NCBI GenBank assembly: GCA_013177945.1
Contig: JABLXW010000013.1
Span: 1 to 64,000, forward strand
DNA from: Bacillota bacterium
GTDB lineage: Bacteria > Bacillota > DSM-12270 > Thermacetogeniales > Thermacetogeniaceae
DNA length: 64,000 bases
Direction of reading: 5' to 3'
A program made the translations under genes and the position numbers. The notes below the pieces were generated by a model. The model did no database searches. It saw only the letters and a list, made by a program, of their open reading frames with translations, and had not been told where the DNA came from. Shown here piece by piece: positions 49,733 through 59,698 of the stretch. Numbering within the stretch: position 1 is the stretch's first letter; each line of letters opens with the position of its first letter.

Positions 49733-50236
49733 ATGGTTATCCTGGGAATCGACCCCGGGGTAGTTTCAACAGGATACGGGGTTTTAAAAATCAAGGGGAG
49801 GCAGATCGAGATGATCGATTATGGTACAATAAAGGTTGACAGCAAAGGTGAATTTCCCTCCCGGCTGGCCGGTGTTTATAAAAGGCTGGAAGAAATTTGT
49901 GCCTGCTATCAACCGGACGCAATGGCGCTTGAAGATGTATTTTTTAACCGGAATACCAGGACGGCCCTTGCGGTCGGCCACATGCGGGGTGTGATTATGC
50001 TTGCTGCTGTTCACAGCGGCCTTGAGGTTTATACCTATACACCCCTGCAGATTAAGCAGGCGATTACGGGCTACGGGCGGGCCGGCAAGGAGCAGGTGCG
50101 GCGGATGCTGAAGATCATCCTGAAGCTTCCAGAACTCCCCCGGCCCGATCACGCCGCCGACGCCCTGGCGGCGGCCCTCTGCCACCATTACCTGCAGCAA
50201 TACCAGGATCGGGTAACACTGGGGGAAGGCCGATGA
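49733..50236 (+). CDS. ruvC: Crossover junction endodeoxyribonuclease RuvC
   Basis: A 167-residue Holliday-junction resolvase. Catalytic acids appear in GIDPG (D7), ALEDVFF (Glu near 66) and RPDHAADALA (Asp pair near 139-142). ATG 49733 follows GGGAGGGATT; the frame is open upstream to 49568 but only the family-conserved part is retained. The stop overlaps ruvA (ATGA). Confidence 0.96.
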   Translation: MVILGIDPGVVSTGYGVLKIKGRQIEMIDYGTIKVDSKGEFPSRLAGVYKRLEEICACYQPDAMALEDVFFNRNTRTALAVGHMRGVIMLAAVHSGLEVYTYTPLQIKQAITGYGRAGKEQVRRMLKIILKLPELPRPDHAADALAAALCHHYLQQYQDRVTLGEGR

Positions 50237-50835
50237 TCTCTTTTCTGCGGGGGAATCTCGTCTGCATCGAGGAAAACCGGATTACCCTTGATGTGCACGG
50301 GATCGGGTATGAAGTCTTCGTTCCTTCGGGTGTAATCGGGAGCCTTCCCTCTCCCGGGCAGGAGGTTGCGGTGCACACACACCTGTACGTCCGGGAGGAG
50401 TGCCTCCAGCTCTACGGTTTCCTCACTCCCCAGGACCGGATGCTTTTTCGTCTCCTGCTGAAGATACCCGGGATCGGCCCCCGTCTTGCCCTGACGATCC
50501 TGGATACCCTGCCGGGGGAAGAGCTTTTTTCCCTGGTCTCCCAGGGTGATCTTGAGGGGCTCCTCCGGGTCCCGGGAGTCGGAAAAAAGTGCGCGCAGCG
50601 GCTCATCCTCGAGCTTAAGGGGAAGCTTCCGGGCCAGCTTGCGCAAGGGGAGCAGGGAGGGCCCTCCTGCGCTCCGCCGGTTTTTGGGGAGGTTTCTCAG
50701 GCTCTTTTGGCTCTTGGCTACAGCCGTCAGGAGACCGACCAGGTATTAAAAAAATTAAAAGAAAGCAGATCAACTGCCTCTGCACCCGAACTTTTACGGG
50801 ATGCCCTCAGGGTATTAGGCAAGGGGGAGGAGTAA
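50233..50835 (+). CDS. ruvA: Holliday junction branch-migration protein RuvA
   Basis: 200 residues: N-terminal OB fold (1-63), HhH domain with [16 protein letters not shown] and [16 protein letters not shown], acidic flexible link, and C-terminal domain III ([19 protein letters not shown]) that binds RuvB. Confidence 0.96.
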   Translation: MISFLRGNLVCIEENRITLDVHGIGYEVFVPSGVIGSLPSPGQEVAVHTHLYVREECLQLYGFLTPQDRMLFRLLLKIPGIGPRLALTILDTLPGEELFSLVSQGDLEGLLRVPGVGKKCAQRLILELKGKLPGQLAQGEQGGPSCAPPVFGEVSQALLALGYSRQETDQVLKKLKESRSTASAPELLRDALRVLGKGEE

Positions 50836-50842
50836 AGGCGTT

Positions 50843-51898
50843 ATGGAGGAGAGAATTGTTTCCGCGGCGCGCCTGCCGCAGGATGGGGAAGGGGATATTT
50901 CCTTAAGACCTCGCCTGCTCCGGGATTTCATAGGGCAGTCCCAGATCAAAGAAAACCTCGAGGTTTTTATTCGTGCGGCAATCATGCGCGGGGAGGCGCT
51001 GGACCACGTCCTGCTTTATGGGCCGCCTGGTTTGGGCAAGACCACTCTTGCCCACATCATCGCCCAGGAACTGGGGGTGCGTCTTTACCCCACTTCGGGG
51101 CCGGCTCTGGAGCGCCCGGGCGACATGGCAGCACTTCTTACGAATCTTGAACCCAACGAAGTCCTTTTTATAGACGAGATTCACAGGCTGCCCCGGGTTG
51201 TGGAGGAGATCCTTTACCCCGCCCTCGAGGAGTTCCGCCTTGACATCATCATCGGAAAGGGGCCCGGAGCGAAGTCCCTTCGGATCGACCTTCCTCCTTT
51301 CACCCTGGTCGGAGCAACCACGCGGGCGGGACTTGTCAGCCTGCCGCTCCGGGATCGTTTCGGGATTATTTTGAGGCTTGACTACTACCCAAAGGAGGAT
51401 CTCTTTCAGATCGTGACCAGGGCCGCCTCTCTGCTGGGGATCGAATTGGAGGAGGAGGGGGCCTGGGAAATCGCCGGAAGGGCGCGGGGGACCCCCCGGA
51501 TTGCAACCCGCCTCTTGCGCCGGATTCGTGATTTTGCGGAGGTTGCAGGCACCAAACGGATTTCCCTGGATCTTGTAAGGGCGGGCCTGGAGCGGCTGGA
51601 GGTTGATGAGGCGGGGCTCGATAAGGTTGACCGGATTCTGCTGACAACGGTCATCGAGAAATTCCAGGGGGGCCCGGTAGGCCTGGATACCCTGGCCGCC
51701 GCGGCGCGGGAGGAGCCCGGAACCATCGAGGATGTTTATGAACCTTATCTTCTGCAGATGGGTTACCTGCAGCGGACGCCCCGGGGCCGGGTGGCAACTC
51801 CCTCCGCCTACGCCCACCTGGGCATCAGCTACCCGCATTCGGGGGCATCCCCTTCCCTTCGGCAGGCAGCTCTTTTTCCGGAGGAGAATAAAAAATGA
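50843..51898 (+). CDS. ruvB: Holliday junction branch-migration ATPase RuvB
   Basis: A 351-residue AAA+ motor. Walker A is [16 protein letters not shown] near residue 58, Walker [12 protein letters not shown] near 108, sensor 1 VGATTRAG near 155, arginine-finger region LRDRFG, and the C-terminal winged helix with [12 protein letters not shown]. Its stop overlaps the queH start (ATGA). Confidence 0.97.
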   Translation: MEERIVSAARLPQDGEGDISLRPRLLRDFIGQSQIKENLEVFIRAAIMRGEALDHVLLYGPPGLGKTTLAHIIAQELGVRLYPTSGPALERPGDMAALLTNLEPNEVLFIDEIHRLPRVVEEILYPALEEFRLDIIIGKGPGAKSLRIDLPPFTLVGATTRAGLVSLPLRDRFGIILRLDYYPKEDLFQIVTRAASLLGIELEEEGAWEIAGRARGTPRIATRLLRRIRDFAEVAGTKRISLDLVRAGLERLEVDEAGLDKVDRILLTTVIEKFQGGPVGLDTLAAAAREEPGTIEDVYEPYLLQMGYLQRTPRGRVATPSAYAHLGISYPHSGASPSLRQAALFPEENKK

Positions 51899-52437
51899 AG
51901 GTTTTACTGCACGTTTGCTGCGGACCCTGCGCGCTTTACCCTGTTCAGGATCTCCGCAGACGGGGCTATCCAGTTACCGGGTTTTTTGCCAACCCCAATA
52001 TCCATCCCTACCAGGAGTATTTTAGGCGCCGGGAAGCCGCCCGGGAAATGGCCCGGCAGCTTGAACTTCCTCTTTGCTTTGAGGAAGATTACCGGCCTGA
52101 GGTCTATTTCCGGGAAGTCGTTTTTCGCGAAGCGGAGCGTTGCCGTTTTTGCTACCTGTTGCGCCTGAAAGAAGCCGCAAAACGCGCCCGGGAGGAGGGT
52201 TTTGAGGGTTTCACCACAACCCTCCTGGTGAGCCCGTGGCAGAAACATGAGCTGATCCAGGAGGCTGGAGAGGAGGCTGCGCAGGAGTTCAAAGTCCCCT
52301 TTCTTTATTTCGACTGGCGGTCCGGCTACCGGGAGGGCCGGCGCAAGGCGCGCGAGATGGGCCTCTACAGCCAGCAGTACTGCGGGTGCCTTTTCAGCGA
52401 AAGAGAACGGTACGCAGAGGTGAGAAAGAATGGATAA
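51895..52437 (+). CDS. queH: Epoxyqueuosine reductase QueH
   Basis: A 180-residue protein of the DUF208/QueH family: HVCCGPC at residues 6-12, ERCRFCY near residue 82 and YCGCLFS near residue 162 are the cysteine pairs that bind a 4Fe-4S cluster and further iron. It performs the last step of tRNA queuosine synthesis and complements QueA and Tgt encoded at 56-58 kb. Overlaps ruvB and the DUF2905 gene. Confidence 0.93.
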   Translation: MKVLLHVCCGPCALYPVQDLRRRGYPVTGFFANPNIHPYQEYFRRREAAREMARQLELPLCFEEDYRPEVYFREVVFREAERCRFCYLLRLKEAAKRAREEGFEGFTTTLLVSPWQKHELIQEAGEEAAQEFKVPFLYFDWRSGYREGRRKAREMGLYSQQYCGCLFSERERYAEVRKNG

Positions 52438-52657
52438 CCTCGCGGCAATTGCGAAAATGTTGATGGTCTTCGGAGTTCTCCTTTTTTTGGGCGGAGGCTT
52501 CCTCCTCTTATTGGGCAAGATCGCGCCGCTGGGCAGGCTGCCCGGGGATCTTTTTGTGCAGCGGGGAAATTTTACCTTTTACTTCCCGCTTGTTACCTGT
52601 TTGCTCTTGAGCCTCCTTCTGACCTTGTTCCTCAATTTGTTCTTCTGGCGCCGCTGA
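52430..52657 (+). CDS. DUF2905 small membrane protein
   Basis: A 75-residue two-helix protein (MLMVFGVLLFLGGGFLLLLG, then the loop LGRLPGDLFVQRGNF, then YFPLVTCLLLSLLLTLFLN). The PLGRLPGD element and two-helix layout define DUF2905, often encoded beside ruvB or queA. Function unknown. It starts within queH and its last 150 bases are antisense to the coding 3' end of the rsgI-like gene. Confidence 0.88.
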   Translation: MDNLAAIAKMLMVFGVLLFLGGGFLLLLGKIAPLGRLPGDLFVQRGNFTFYFPLVTCLLLSLLLTLFLNLFFWRR

Positions 52658-53578
52658 AATCCCGGTCGGAGGCGCGACACGTTCCTGCGCGGCGCGCCCG
52701 TTTTCTTCTGAATCTTCTGAATGGGGCAGCAACGGAGTCTTTTCCTTTGAAGGTTTAACCTTCTCCTCCCCCGGCGGGAGTGAAGGGAATTGTTTCCCGG
52801 TATTTCCTGAGGGTTGGCGGCCCGGGGAGTCCGGCTGCCCGGAAGGAACAGCCTGGAGGAGATGGTTGAGAGCATCTTGATGTTTCCGGGTCAGGATTGA
52901 CCACTTTTCTTCCCTCAACTCCGGAAGAGAAATTGTTATCCCTTTTTTTTGAGCTTCCAGGTGCAGGAGGTACCTGCCCGGCGAAATTCTTTTTTGTTGG
53001 GCTTCCACCCGGACCCGGGGGGAAATTGCTTTGACCTGATAGGGCACGGAAACAGGCTGGGCCTCCAGCACCCGGCTGATGGTCTCCATCACTTGAGCCT
53101 GGAATCCGGGAGGGATTTCTTTTGCCCGGCCCGGGGTAAAAGTGCAGAGCACGGGTTCGGGCGACTCGGGTTTCAGCCCTTTTGCGAGGATGAGGGTCAG
53201 CCCCTGTTTGAGATCGCTGCCCCGGAGGGCCAGTTTGGCAATCAGAGCTTCCCCCTCGCGATTTAAAGAACGGGCTTTAATAATTTCACCCTTCTCGTTA
53301 AGAGCAAGCTCAAGGCTGGGCCCGAAATCCAGGGAGACATAAGCGGCAGCCTGAGGAAGAAAAGTCCAGAAAAGCTGCCAGGTGAGCAGAGCAACCAGGA
53401 GGGCCGCTGCAAGGCTTGCCAGGCGGAGGTGCCTGGCCGGCCCGGGTCTGCAGATCACCTCGGCGCCGGGACGGTTCTCCGGAAAAGCATAGGGCACCCG
53501 GATGAATTCCCCGTCCGGCGTCAGAATGATGCTGGAACGGGATTCTTTTTTCACCAGCATTCCTTTAATTTCTCCCAT
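52508..53578 (-). CDS. rsgI: RsgI-like anti-sigma factor
   Basis: A 356-residue membrane protein paired with sigI. The N-terminal 50 residues (GMLVKKESRSSIILTPDGEFIRVP) are the RsgI_N SigI-binding domain; one helix lies at 53-75 (LASLAAALLVALLTWQLFW); an extracytoplasmic domain follows with YVSLDFGPSLELALNEKGEII. Residues 240-356 are Gln/Glu/Pro-rich low complexity with no carbohydrate-binding module. The terminal 50 codons are antisense to the DUF2905 gene. ATG 53578 follows GAGGGAGGAG. Confidence 0.85.
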   Translation of the reverse strand: MGEIKGMLVKKESRSSIILTPDGEFIRVPYAFPENRPGAEVICRPGPARHLRLASLAAALLVALLTWQLFWTFLPQAAAYVSLDFGPSLELALNEKGEIIKARSLNREGEALIAKLALRGSDLKQGLTLILAKGLKPESPEPVLCTFTPGRAKEIPPGFQAQVMETISRVLEAQPVSVPYQVKAISPRVRVEAQQKRISPGRYLLHLEAQKKGITISLPELREEKWSILTRKHQDALNHLLQAVPSGQPDSPGRQPSGNTGKQFPSLPPGEEKVKPSKEKTPLLPHSEDSEENGRAAQERVAPPTGISAAPEEQIEEQGQKEAQEQTGNKREVKGKISPLHKKIPGQPAQRRDLAQ

Positions 53579-53592
53579 AATGAACTCCTCCC

Positions 53593-54309
53593 TCAGGATG
53601 TCGGGGCTTGCGAGGCTTTGAGATAAGAAGCAAGGTAAATGTACTCATCAGACTTACGGTAGATTAAAGCCAGTCCGATAATATATGGACGGTGTTTCTC
53701 CAGGGTTTTCCGGCTGATGTTGCCCAGGTTGCAGAGCGCCTGAACGGGAAGGCGCTTCTGGGCTTGGAGATACCGGAAGAGCTCCCCGTCCCCGGCCAGG
53801 GTTCTGGCAATTTTCTGGAGAAGCGCCCGGGAGTCGCGGTGTTTGGGCGAAGTTCGGACGAGGTCTTTGAGTTCCACCCCATATGTTTTCAGTTCCTCTT
53901 CGTACTGGAGCAGTTCTTCCTCCCGTTCCCTTGCTGCAACCTCCTCCGCGAACTTTTCCCATGCGTTCTCCTTTTCCCCTGGCAGAAGTTCGGCTTCAAA
54001 GTCAAGATTGGTTAAACTCGAAGCGCGCTCCCGAGCTTCGCGCCGGAAGAAATCAACCAGGCGGCTCCTGATGACGAGCCTGGCGTACGCCAGGAAGGGG
54101 ACCCCGTATTTAAGCTTAAAACTGTCAATCGCCTCGTTGAAGGCCAGGAGGGCGATTGAAAGCTCGTCATCTTCTCCCCAGTTCAGGTGTCTCTTGCAGA
54201 TTGAACTGGCGGTTTTATGAATAAAGGGTTGGTGGGCTTCGAGCAATTGATTGCGCATCCGGAGGTCTCCGTTTTTTGCCTGGAGGACCTGTTCGTCAAT
54301 CAGCCCCAT
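53593..54309 (-). CDS. sigI: RNA polymerase sigma factor SigI
   Basis: A 238-residue sigma-I type factor. An N-terminal sigma-70 region 2-like segment contains HQPFIHKTASSICKRHLNWGEDDELSIALLAFNEAID (read in parts) and YARLVIRSRLVDFFRRE; the C-terminal SigI-specific domain carries LPVQALCNLGNISRKTLEKHRPYI, an HTH. It is followed after 14 bases by its anti-sigma partner. SigI controls heat-shock or polysaccharide-related genes elsewhere; the regulon here is unknown. Confidence 0.9.
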   Translation of the reverse strand: MGLIDEQVLQAKNGDLRMRNQLLEAHQPFIHKTASSICKRHLNWGEDDELSIALLAFNEAIDSFKLKYGVPFLAYARLVIRSRLVDFFRREARERASSLTNLDFEAELLPGEKENAWEKFAEEVAAREREEELLQYEEELKTYGVELKDLVRTSPKHRDSRALLQKIARTLAGDGELFRYLQAQKRLPVQALCNLGNISRKTLEKHRPYIIGLALIYRKSDEYIYLASYLKASQAPTS

Positions 54310-54364
54310 GGCTGCACCTCACCCAGGGTTTCTTTGTTTAAAGTATAAACCACGCGAAAAAGGT

Positions 54365-54550
54365 ATGGCTACTGTTTTTGCATACCGGTTGGGGGCAGGG
54401 GGCCTGGCCGGTTGCACCAGAATCGCGAACAGCTCTTTTGTTTTAAATACGAGGAAAGCGGCTTTTTTCGGGGAGGAAAGAGGGGAAGTCTGGGAGCAGG
54501 ATTTTAAAAATCGGTTGCAGAAGTTAAAGGTGAAATTCACCAGCAAATAA
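54365..54550 (+). CDS. Possible 61-residue protein in the sigI-spoIID gap (hypothetical)
   Basis: ATG 54365 (SD-like AAAAAGG only one base away) opens a 61-codon frame with a Lys/Arg-rich C-terminus. No family is recognised. The 254-base gap otherwise holds only a TATACT box for sigI on the minus strand. It may be non-coding. Confidence 0.25.
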   Translation: MATVFAYRLGAGGLAGCTRIANSSFVLNTRKAAFFGEERGEVWEQDFKNRLQKLKVKFTSK

Positions 54551-54563
54551 GGATGGGGTGGAA

Positions 54564-56009
54564 ATGGAGATGCGGAGGGAACACCTGGCCCTGTTCTGTC
54601 TCTTTGTGCTGACTGCCATCTGCATTTTCGCGAATCCCGACCGGGCAGCGGCCGCGGAAGCCCCTCTCATCCGGGTCGCCCTTGATGAGGGGGTTCCGGC
54701 TGCGGTGTTCAATGTGGTGCAGGGGGGTTATGCTCTGGTTGACGGGGCCTCAGGCATTTCCCTGGGCGCTCCTGCGCCGGGCGAGACCTGGTCCGTGACC
54801 GCCTCCGGGACCGCGCTTTTGGTTCAGGGGGGCGGCTTAACGAGGGCCGAGCCCTTTCAGGGACCCCTCCTCTTGCAGGCAAAAGAGAAGGAGCAGCTCA
54901 ATCTCTTTGCATACAAGGGGGTCCAGTACCGGGGGGACCTGGTTGTGCAAAATCTCGGCGGCAGGCTCCTGGTGGTTAACCTGATCGATCTCGAGAGATA
55001 TCTTTACGGTGTGGTGGGAAGAGAGATGGGAGGGGGAGCTGCTCCTGAGGCGTACTGCGCCCAGGCGGTTGTTTCCCGTTCTTATGCCCTTGCTATGAAG
55101 GGCCTCAACCCCTGGTATGATGTGGGGAAGGACGCAGCCACCCAGGTTTACGGTGGATACACCGGGGAGGCTGCATATGCCGTAAACGGGAAAAACCCTG
55201 TCGTGGAAGCGGTGGAGAGAACGAGGGGGGAGGTGCTTGAATATCTTGGTACACTGGTGAGGGCGTTCTTTCATGCCAATGCCGGGGGTCACACCGAAGA
55301 TTCGGAGAACGTCTGGCTGGAGGCCCTTCCCTATTTGAGGGGCGTCCCCAGCCCGGCTGACGCCTACGCGGAAACTTACGGGAGTTGGGCCGCCGGCACC
55401 TACCGCTGGACGAAAACTGTGGAGCGGAAGGATTTGGAGGCAAAGCTGGGTATCGGCAGGATCAGGGAGATTCGGGTCTCCCGCTGCCGCACCACGGTGA
55501 CCCGGGATCCTGTGACGGGCAAGTTGCGCAGGGAGTTTCTCCCGGGAACGCGCACCGTCTCGGGAAGGGTGACCGAAGTTACGATTATCGGGAGTGAAGG
55601 GGTGAAGAGTTTTTACAGAGATGGAATCCGCGCCCCCTTCGGCCTTAAGAGCACCCTGTTTGATCTTTCTTTTGAAGGAGGCCTCCGGGTCTTGAACGCA
55701 CAGGGGGAGGTGCAGGCCCTTGCGGAGCCCGGGGTCTGGATCCTGAGAAAAGGGGACCGGCTGGTTTCTTTCCAGGATCGGGGAGACTTTTGCGTGATCG
55801 GCCGGGGGGGCAGGCTGAACTCTTCAGGCAGCTCGTTTGAAAGGCTGGTCTTTGCCGGGCGGGGGTACGGGCATGGAGTGGGTTTGAGCCAGTGGGGAGC
55901 GCGGGGCCTCGCGGTTCAGGGGTATACTTACCGTGAAATCTTGGAACTTTATTATAATCAGGGAAAAAACAACGGGAACCTCCAAATTGTCGGGAATTAT
56001 GGATTCTGA
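54564..56009 (+). CDS. spoIID: SpoIID/LytB domain protein
   Basis: About 481 residues. A signal helix covers residues 5-28 (LALFCLFVLTAICIFANP). The SpoIID catalytic domain follows a beta-rich N-part: DLERYLYGVVGREM near 145, EAYCAQAVVSRSYAL near 165, TQVYGGY and the C-terminal GRGYGHGVGLSQWGARGLA near 430. SpoIID is a lytic transglycosylase that thins the septum during engulfment, but similar domains occur in vegetative LytB. GGATGGGG lies five bases before ATG 54564. Confidence 0.85.
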   Translation: MEMRREHLALFCLFVLTAICIFANPDRAAAAEAPLIRVALDEGVPAAVFNVVQGGYALVDGASGISLGAPAPGETWSVTASGTALLVQGGGLTRAEPFQGPLLLQAKEKEQLNLFAYKGVQYRGDLVVQNLGGRLLVVNLIDLERYLYGVVGREMGGGAAPEAYCAQAVVSRSYALAMKGLNPWYDVGKDAATQVYGGYTGEAAYAVNGKNPVVEAVERTRGEVLEYLGTLVRAFFHANAGGHTEDSENVWLEALPYLRGVPSPADAYAETYGSWAAGTYRWTKTVERKDLEAKLGIGRIREIRVSRCRTTVTRDPVTGKLRREFLPGTRTVSGRVTEVTIIGSEGVKSFYRDGIRAPFGLKSTLFDLSFEGGLRVLNAQGEVQALAEPGVWILRKGDRLVSFQDRGDFCVIGRGGRLNSSGSSFERLVFAGRGYGHGVGLSQWGARGLAVQGYTYREILELYYNQGKNNGNLQIVGNYGF

Positions 56010-56030
56010 TACCGGGGAGATTTGCTTCTT

Positions 56031-57059
56031 GTGAAGGTAAGCGATTTCGACTACTATCTTCCTCTGGAACTCATTGCCCAGTACCCTGCCCCCGAACGAG
56101 AGGGCTCCCGTCTCCTTGTTTTATTTCGGAACACCGGTGAAATCCTCCACACCGTTTTTTCGGCGGTGCCGGACTATCTCGCGCCCGGCGATGTCCTGGT
56201 GCTTAACGAGACCAAAGTATTTCCCGCGCGCCTGATCGGAAGGAGGGCCGACACCGGGGGGCGGCTGGAAGTTGTGCTGTTAAATGAGAAGGAGCCGGGC
56301 CTCTGGGAAGCGCTGGTGCGGCCCGGGCGCCGCGCCCGTCCGGGTCTGACCCTGGTTTTTGGAGATGGGGAGCTTCAGGCGGAAGTAGGGGAGCGGACGG
56401 AAGCGGGGGGGAGGATGCTGAAATTTTCCGATGCCTCTGCTTTTTGGGAAAAACTGTTCCGAATCGGAGAGGTCCCTCTTCCTCCCTATATCAAGAGAAA
56501 ACCTGAAAAAATAGACCAAGCGCGGTATCAAACTGTTTACGCCCGGGTGCCGGGTTCAGTTGCCGCGCCTACGGCAGGACTCCACTTTACTCCCGAATTG
56601 CTTCACAAGATTGAGCAGAAAGGGGTTCACCTTGTCCGCACGCTGCTCCACGTGGGCTTGGGAACCTTTCGTCCTGTCCGCGTCGAAGAGGTAGAGAGGC
56701 ACCAGATGCACGCGGAATACTGGAAGCTGGAAGAAGGGGCGGCGAGCCTGATCAACGCGGCCCGGAGGCGGGGAAGCCGCGTGATTGCCGTCGGCACCAC
56801 CGTGGTGAGGGTCCTGGAAACCGCCGCTGAGGGTGATTATGTAAAAGCCGGCGAAGGCTGGACGCGCCTGTTCATCTATCCTGGTTACCGTTTTCGCATC
56901 ATCGACGGACTGATTACAAATTTTCACCTCCCCCGTTCTACCCTTTTGATGCTTGTCTGCGCCTTTGCGGGGCGGACGCGCGTCCTGCACGCCTACCAGG
57001 AAGCCGTAGCTCGCAGGTACCGTTTTTTTAGCTACGGTGACGCAATGTTAATTATCTGA
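56031..57059 (+). CDS. queA: S-adenosylmethionine:tRNA ribosyltransferase-isomerase
   Basis: A 342-residue enzyme adding the epoxycyclopentane ring to preQ1-tRNA. Family elements are DFDYYLPLELIAQYP at the start, VLNETKVFPARL near 65, GSVAAPTAGLHFT near 175 and HVGLGTFRPVR near 215. GTG 56031 with GGGGAGA ten bases upstream is preferred over TTG 56022. With tgt it makes queuosine; queH completes it 4 kb upstream. Confidence 0.95.
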   Translation: MKVSDFDYYLPLELIAQYPAPEREGSRLLVLFRNTGEILHTVFSAVPDYLAPGDVLVLNETKVFPARLIGRRADTGGRLEVVLLNEKEPGLWEALVRPGRRARPGLTLVFGDGELQAEVGERTEAGGRMLKFSDASAFWEKLFRIGEVPLPPYIKRKPEKIDQARYQTVYARVPGSVAAPTAGLHFTPELLHKIEQKGVHLVRTLLHVGLGTFRPVRVEEVERHQMHAEYWKLEEGAASLINAARRRGSRVIAVGTTVVRVLETAAEGDYVKAGEGWTRLFIYPGYRFRIIDGLITNFHLPRSTLLMLVCAFAGRTRVLHAYQEAVARRYRFFSYGDAMLII

Positions 57060-58217
<1,158 letters not shown>

Positions 58218-58291
58218 GACAAATGCCGCGGCAGGAACGCCTGAATTCTTGTCCAATATATGGTAAAAAGCCTGCCAAGGAGTTGATCAGG

Positions 58292-58495
58292 GTGGAGATT
58301 GGGTTGAGACCTGGTTGGAAGAAGATCTTAAAAGCCTGGCAGTTCTGGTGCCTGGAGGAGATCCGGAAAAGACGGTTGAAGTCTGATTACTTGAAGATCG
58401 CGCGCTTTTTGAGCGGTGCTCAAGATTGCTGGAAAGATGGAGAAAACAGACTTCTTTTGAAGATTGTCAGGGATGCAGGGGAGGGGCGGCGGTGA
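58292..58495 (+). CDS. Small basic protein upstream of MazF-like toxin (candidate antitoxin)
   Basis: GTG 58292, nine bases after AAGGAG, opens a 67-codon frame whose stop overlaps the toxin start (GTGA). It is Trp/Lys/Arg-rich and matches no antitoxin family I recognise; Gly+Lys content is DNA-binding-like at best. In the toxin's own frame an unspliced stretch with strong coding rhythm is broken by TGA 58384-58386, so a different ancestral reading is possible. The antitoxin role is inferred from position only. Confidence 0.4.
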   Translation: MEIGLRPGWKKILKAWQFWCLEEIRKRRLKSDYLKIARFLSGAQDCWKDGENRLLLKIVRDAGEGRR

Positions 58496-58935
58496 TCGTT
58501 ACCAGGGACGGTTTCTACATCGAACGGGGCGACATTTTCCTGATAGAACTGGGAACCGACGGGAACGGGGAGAAAATCAGGCAGCCCGTTCTCGTAATTC
58601 AGAACGACATCGGCAACCGCTTCTGCAATTCGGTAATCGTTGTCCCCCTTTATCCCAACCTTCAACTGAAGCACCTTTTGCTGGGAGTGGTTTTAGAAGC
58701 AGGAGGGGGCGTCGGTCTGGCGACGGATCATGTGGCCCTGTTTACCCAGATAAGAACTGTAGACAAGGCATGCTTTCGGAGAGATAATTTTTTAGGACAC
58801 CCTGATGCTCAGGTGATGGCTCGGGTTGACGAAGCCATTAAGTTGAGCCTGGGCCTGAGCACGATTCAGCGTTTGCAAACCAGGCAGCAGCTTTTTCAGA
58901 AGTGGCGGATGCAAACGAGAAATAAAGTGTGCTGA
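58492..58935 (+). CDS. MazF/PemK-like toxin-fold protein
   Basis: A 147-residue protein with the MazF hallmarks ERGDIFLIEL, QPVLVIQNDIGNRFCNSVIVVPL and TQIRTVDKACF, ending in a helical tail. R30 aligns with the catalytic Arg of Bacillus MazF; the position of the catalytic Thr appears to be Tyr (VPLYPN). GTG 58492 has GGGGAGGGG five bases upstream and overlaps the stop of the upstream small frame. MazF proteins cleave mRNA at short sequences; activity here is uncertain given the substitution. Confidence 0.85.
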   Translation: MIVTRDGFYIERGDIFLIELGTDGNGEKIRQPVLVIQNDIGNRFCNSVIVVPLYPNLQLKHLLLGVVLEAGGGVGLATDHVALFTQIRTVDKACFRRDNFLGHPDAQVMARVDEAIKLSLGLSTIQRLQTRQQLFQKWRMQTRNKVC

Positions 58936-59004
58936 AGAAAGGATTCTGCTGATAAAGGGCGAATATTATGCTCTGCGATCTTGGGTTCACGAGGAGAAGA
59001 GGAA

Positions 59005-59676
59005 GTGCATAAGCATCTGGTCACATTAGATGATGTTAAAAAGGACAGCTGCGTGGATACCCTGATTCGCGTGGGAAATGAAAATCTGGGAATTATGGGG
59101 TACACCGAGCACGGTTTCCGGCACCTGAATCTGGTGGCCAGCATCGCTTACAACGTTATGAAAAGGTTGGGCTACCCCCAGCGGGAGGCCGAACTGGCTG
59201 CCATTGCGGGGTACCTTCACGATATCGGAAATGTTGTGAACAGGAACGGTCACCACTGGTCGGGAGCCGTTCTTGCTTATTTTATCTTGAACAGGCTGGG
59301 AATGGATCCCGAAGAGGTCAGCACAATTGTTGCTGCCATTGGAAACCATGACGAGCAGACAGGACAGCCCGTCAGCAATGTCGCGGCTGCCCTGATTCTT
59401 GCAGATAAGTCCGACGTCCACCGGACGCGGGTCAGGAATCCGGAGCGCAGCAGCTTCGATATTCACGACCGGGTCAATTTTGCTGTTGAGCGCTCTTTTT
59501 TGCGGGTTGAAGAAGGAAAAAGGGCGATCATTCTGGAATTAGAGATCGATTCCAGGGTCAGCCCTGTAATGGACTACTTTGAAATCTTTCTCACCCGCAT
59601 GCTGATGTGCCGGCGCGCTGCCAATTTTTTAGGTTGCAGGTTTGGCCTTCAAATAAACGGGAACAGACTCCTTTAA
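59005..59676 (+). CDS. HD-domain metal-dependent phosphohydrolase
   Basis: A 223-residue protein. GTG 59005 lies eight bases after AGGAG (TTG 58981 is an in-frame alternative). The HD core is TEHGFRHLNLVASIAYNVM, then AGYLHDIGNVVNRNGHHWSGA and NHDEQTG, with a later LADKSDVHR. Similar HD proteins precede secD in several Peptococcaceae. Substrate unknown; a nucleotide is likely. Confidence 0.85.
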   Translation: MHKHLVTLDDVKKDSCVDTLIRVGNENLGIMGYTEHGFRHLNLVASIAYNVMKRLGYPQREAELAAIAGYLHDIGNVVNRNGHHWSGAVLAYFILNRLGMDPEEVSTIVAAIGNHDEQTGQPVSNVAAALILADKSDVHRTRVRNPERSSFDIHDRVNFAVERSFLRVEEGKRAIILELEIDSRVSPVMDYFEIFLTRMLMCRRAANFLGCRFGLQINGNRLL

Positions 59677-59698
59677 ACTGGGGGAAGGTGAGGAAATT

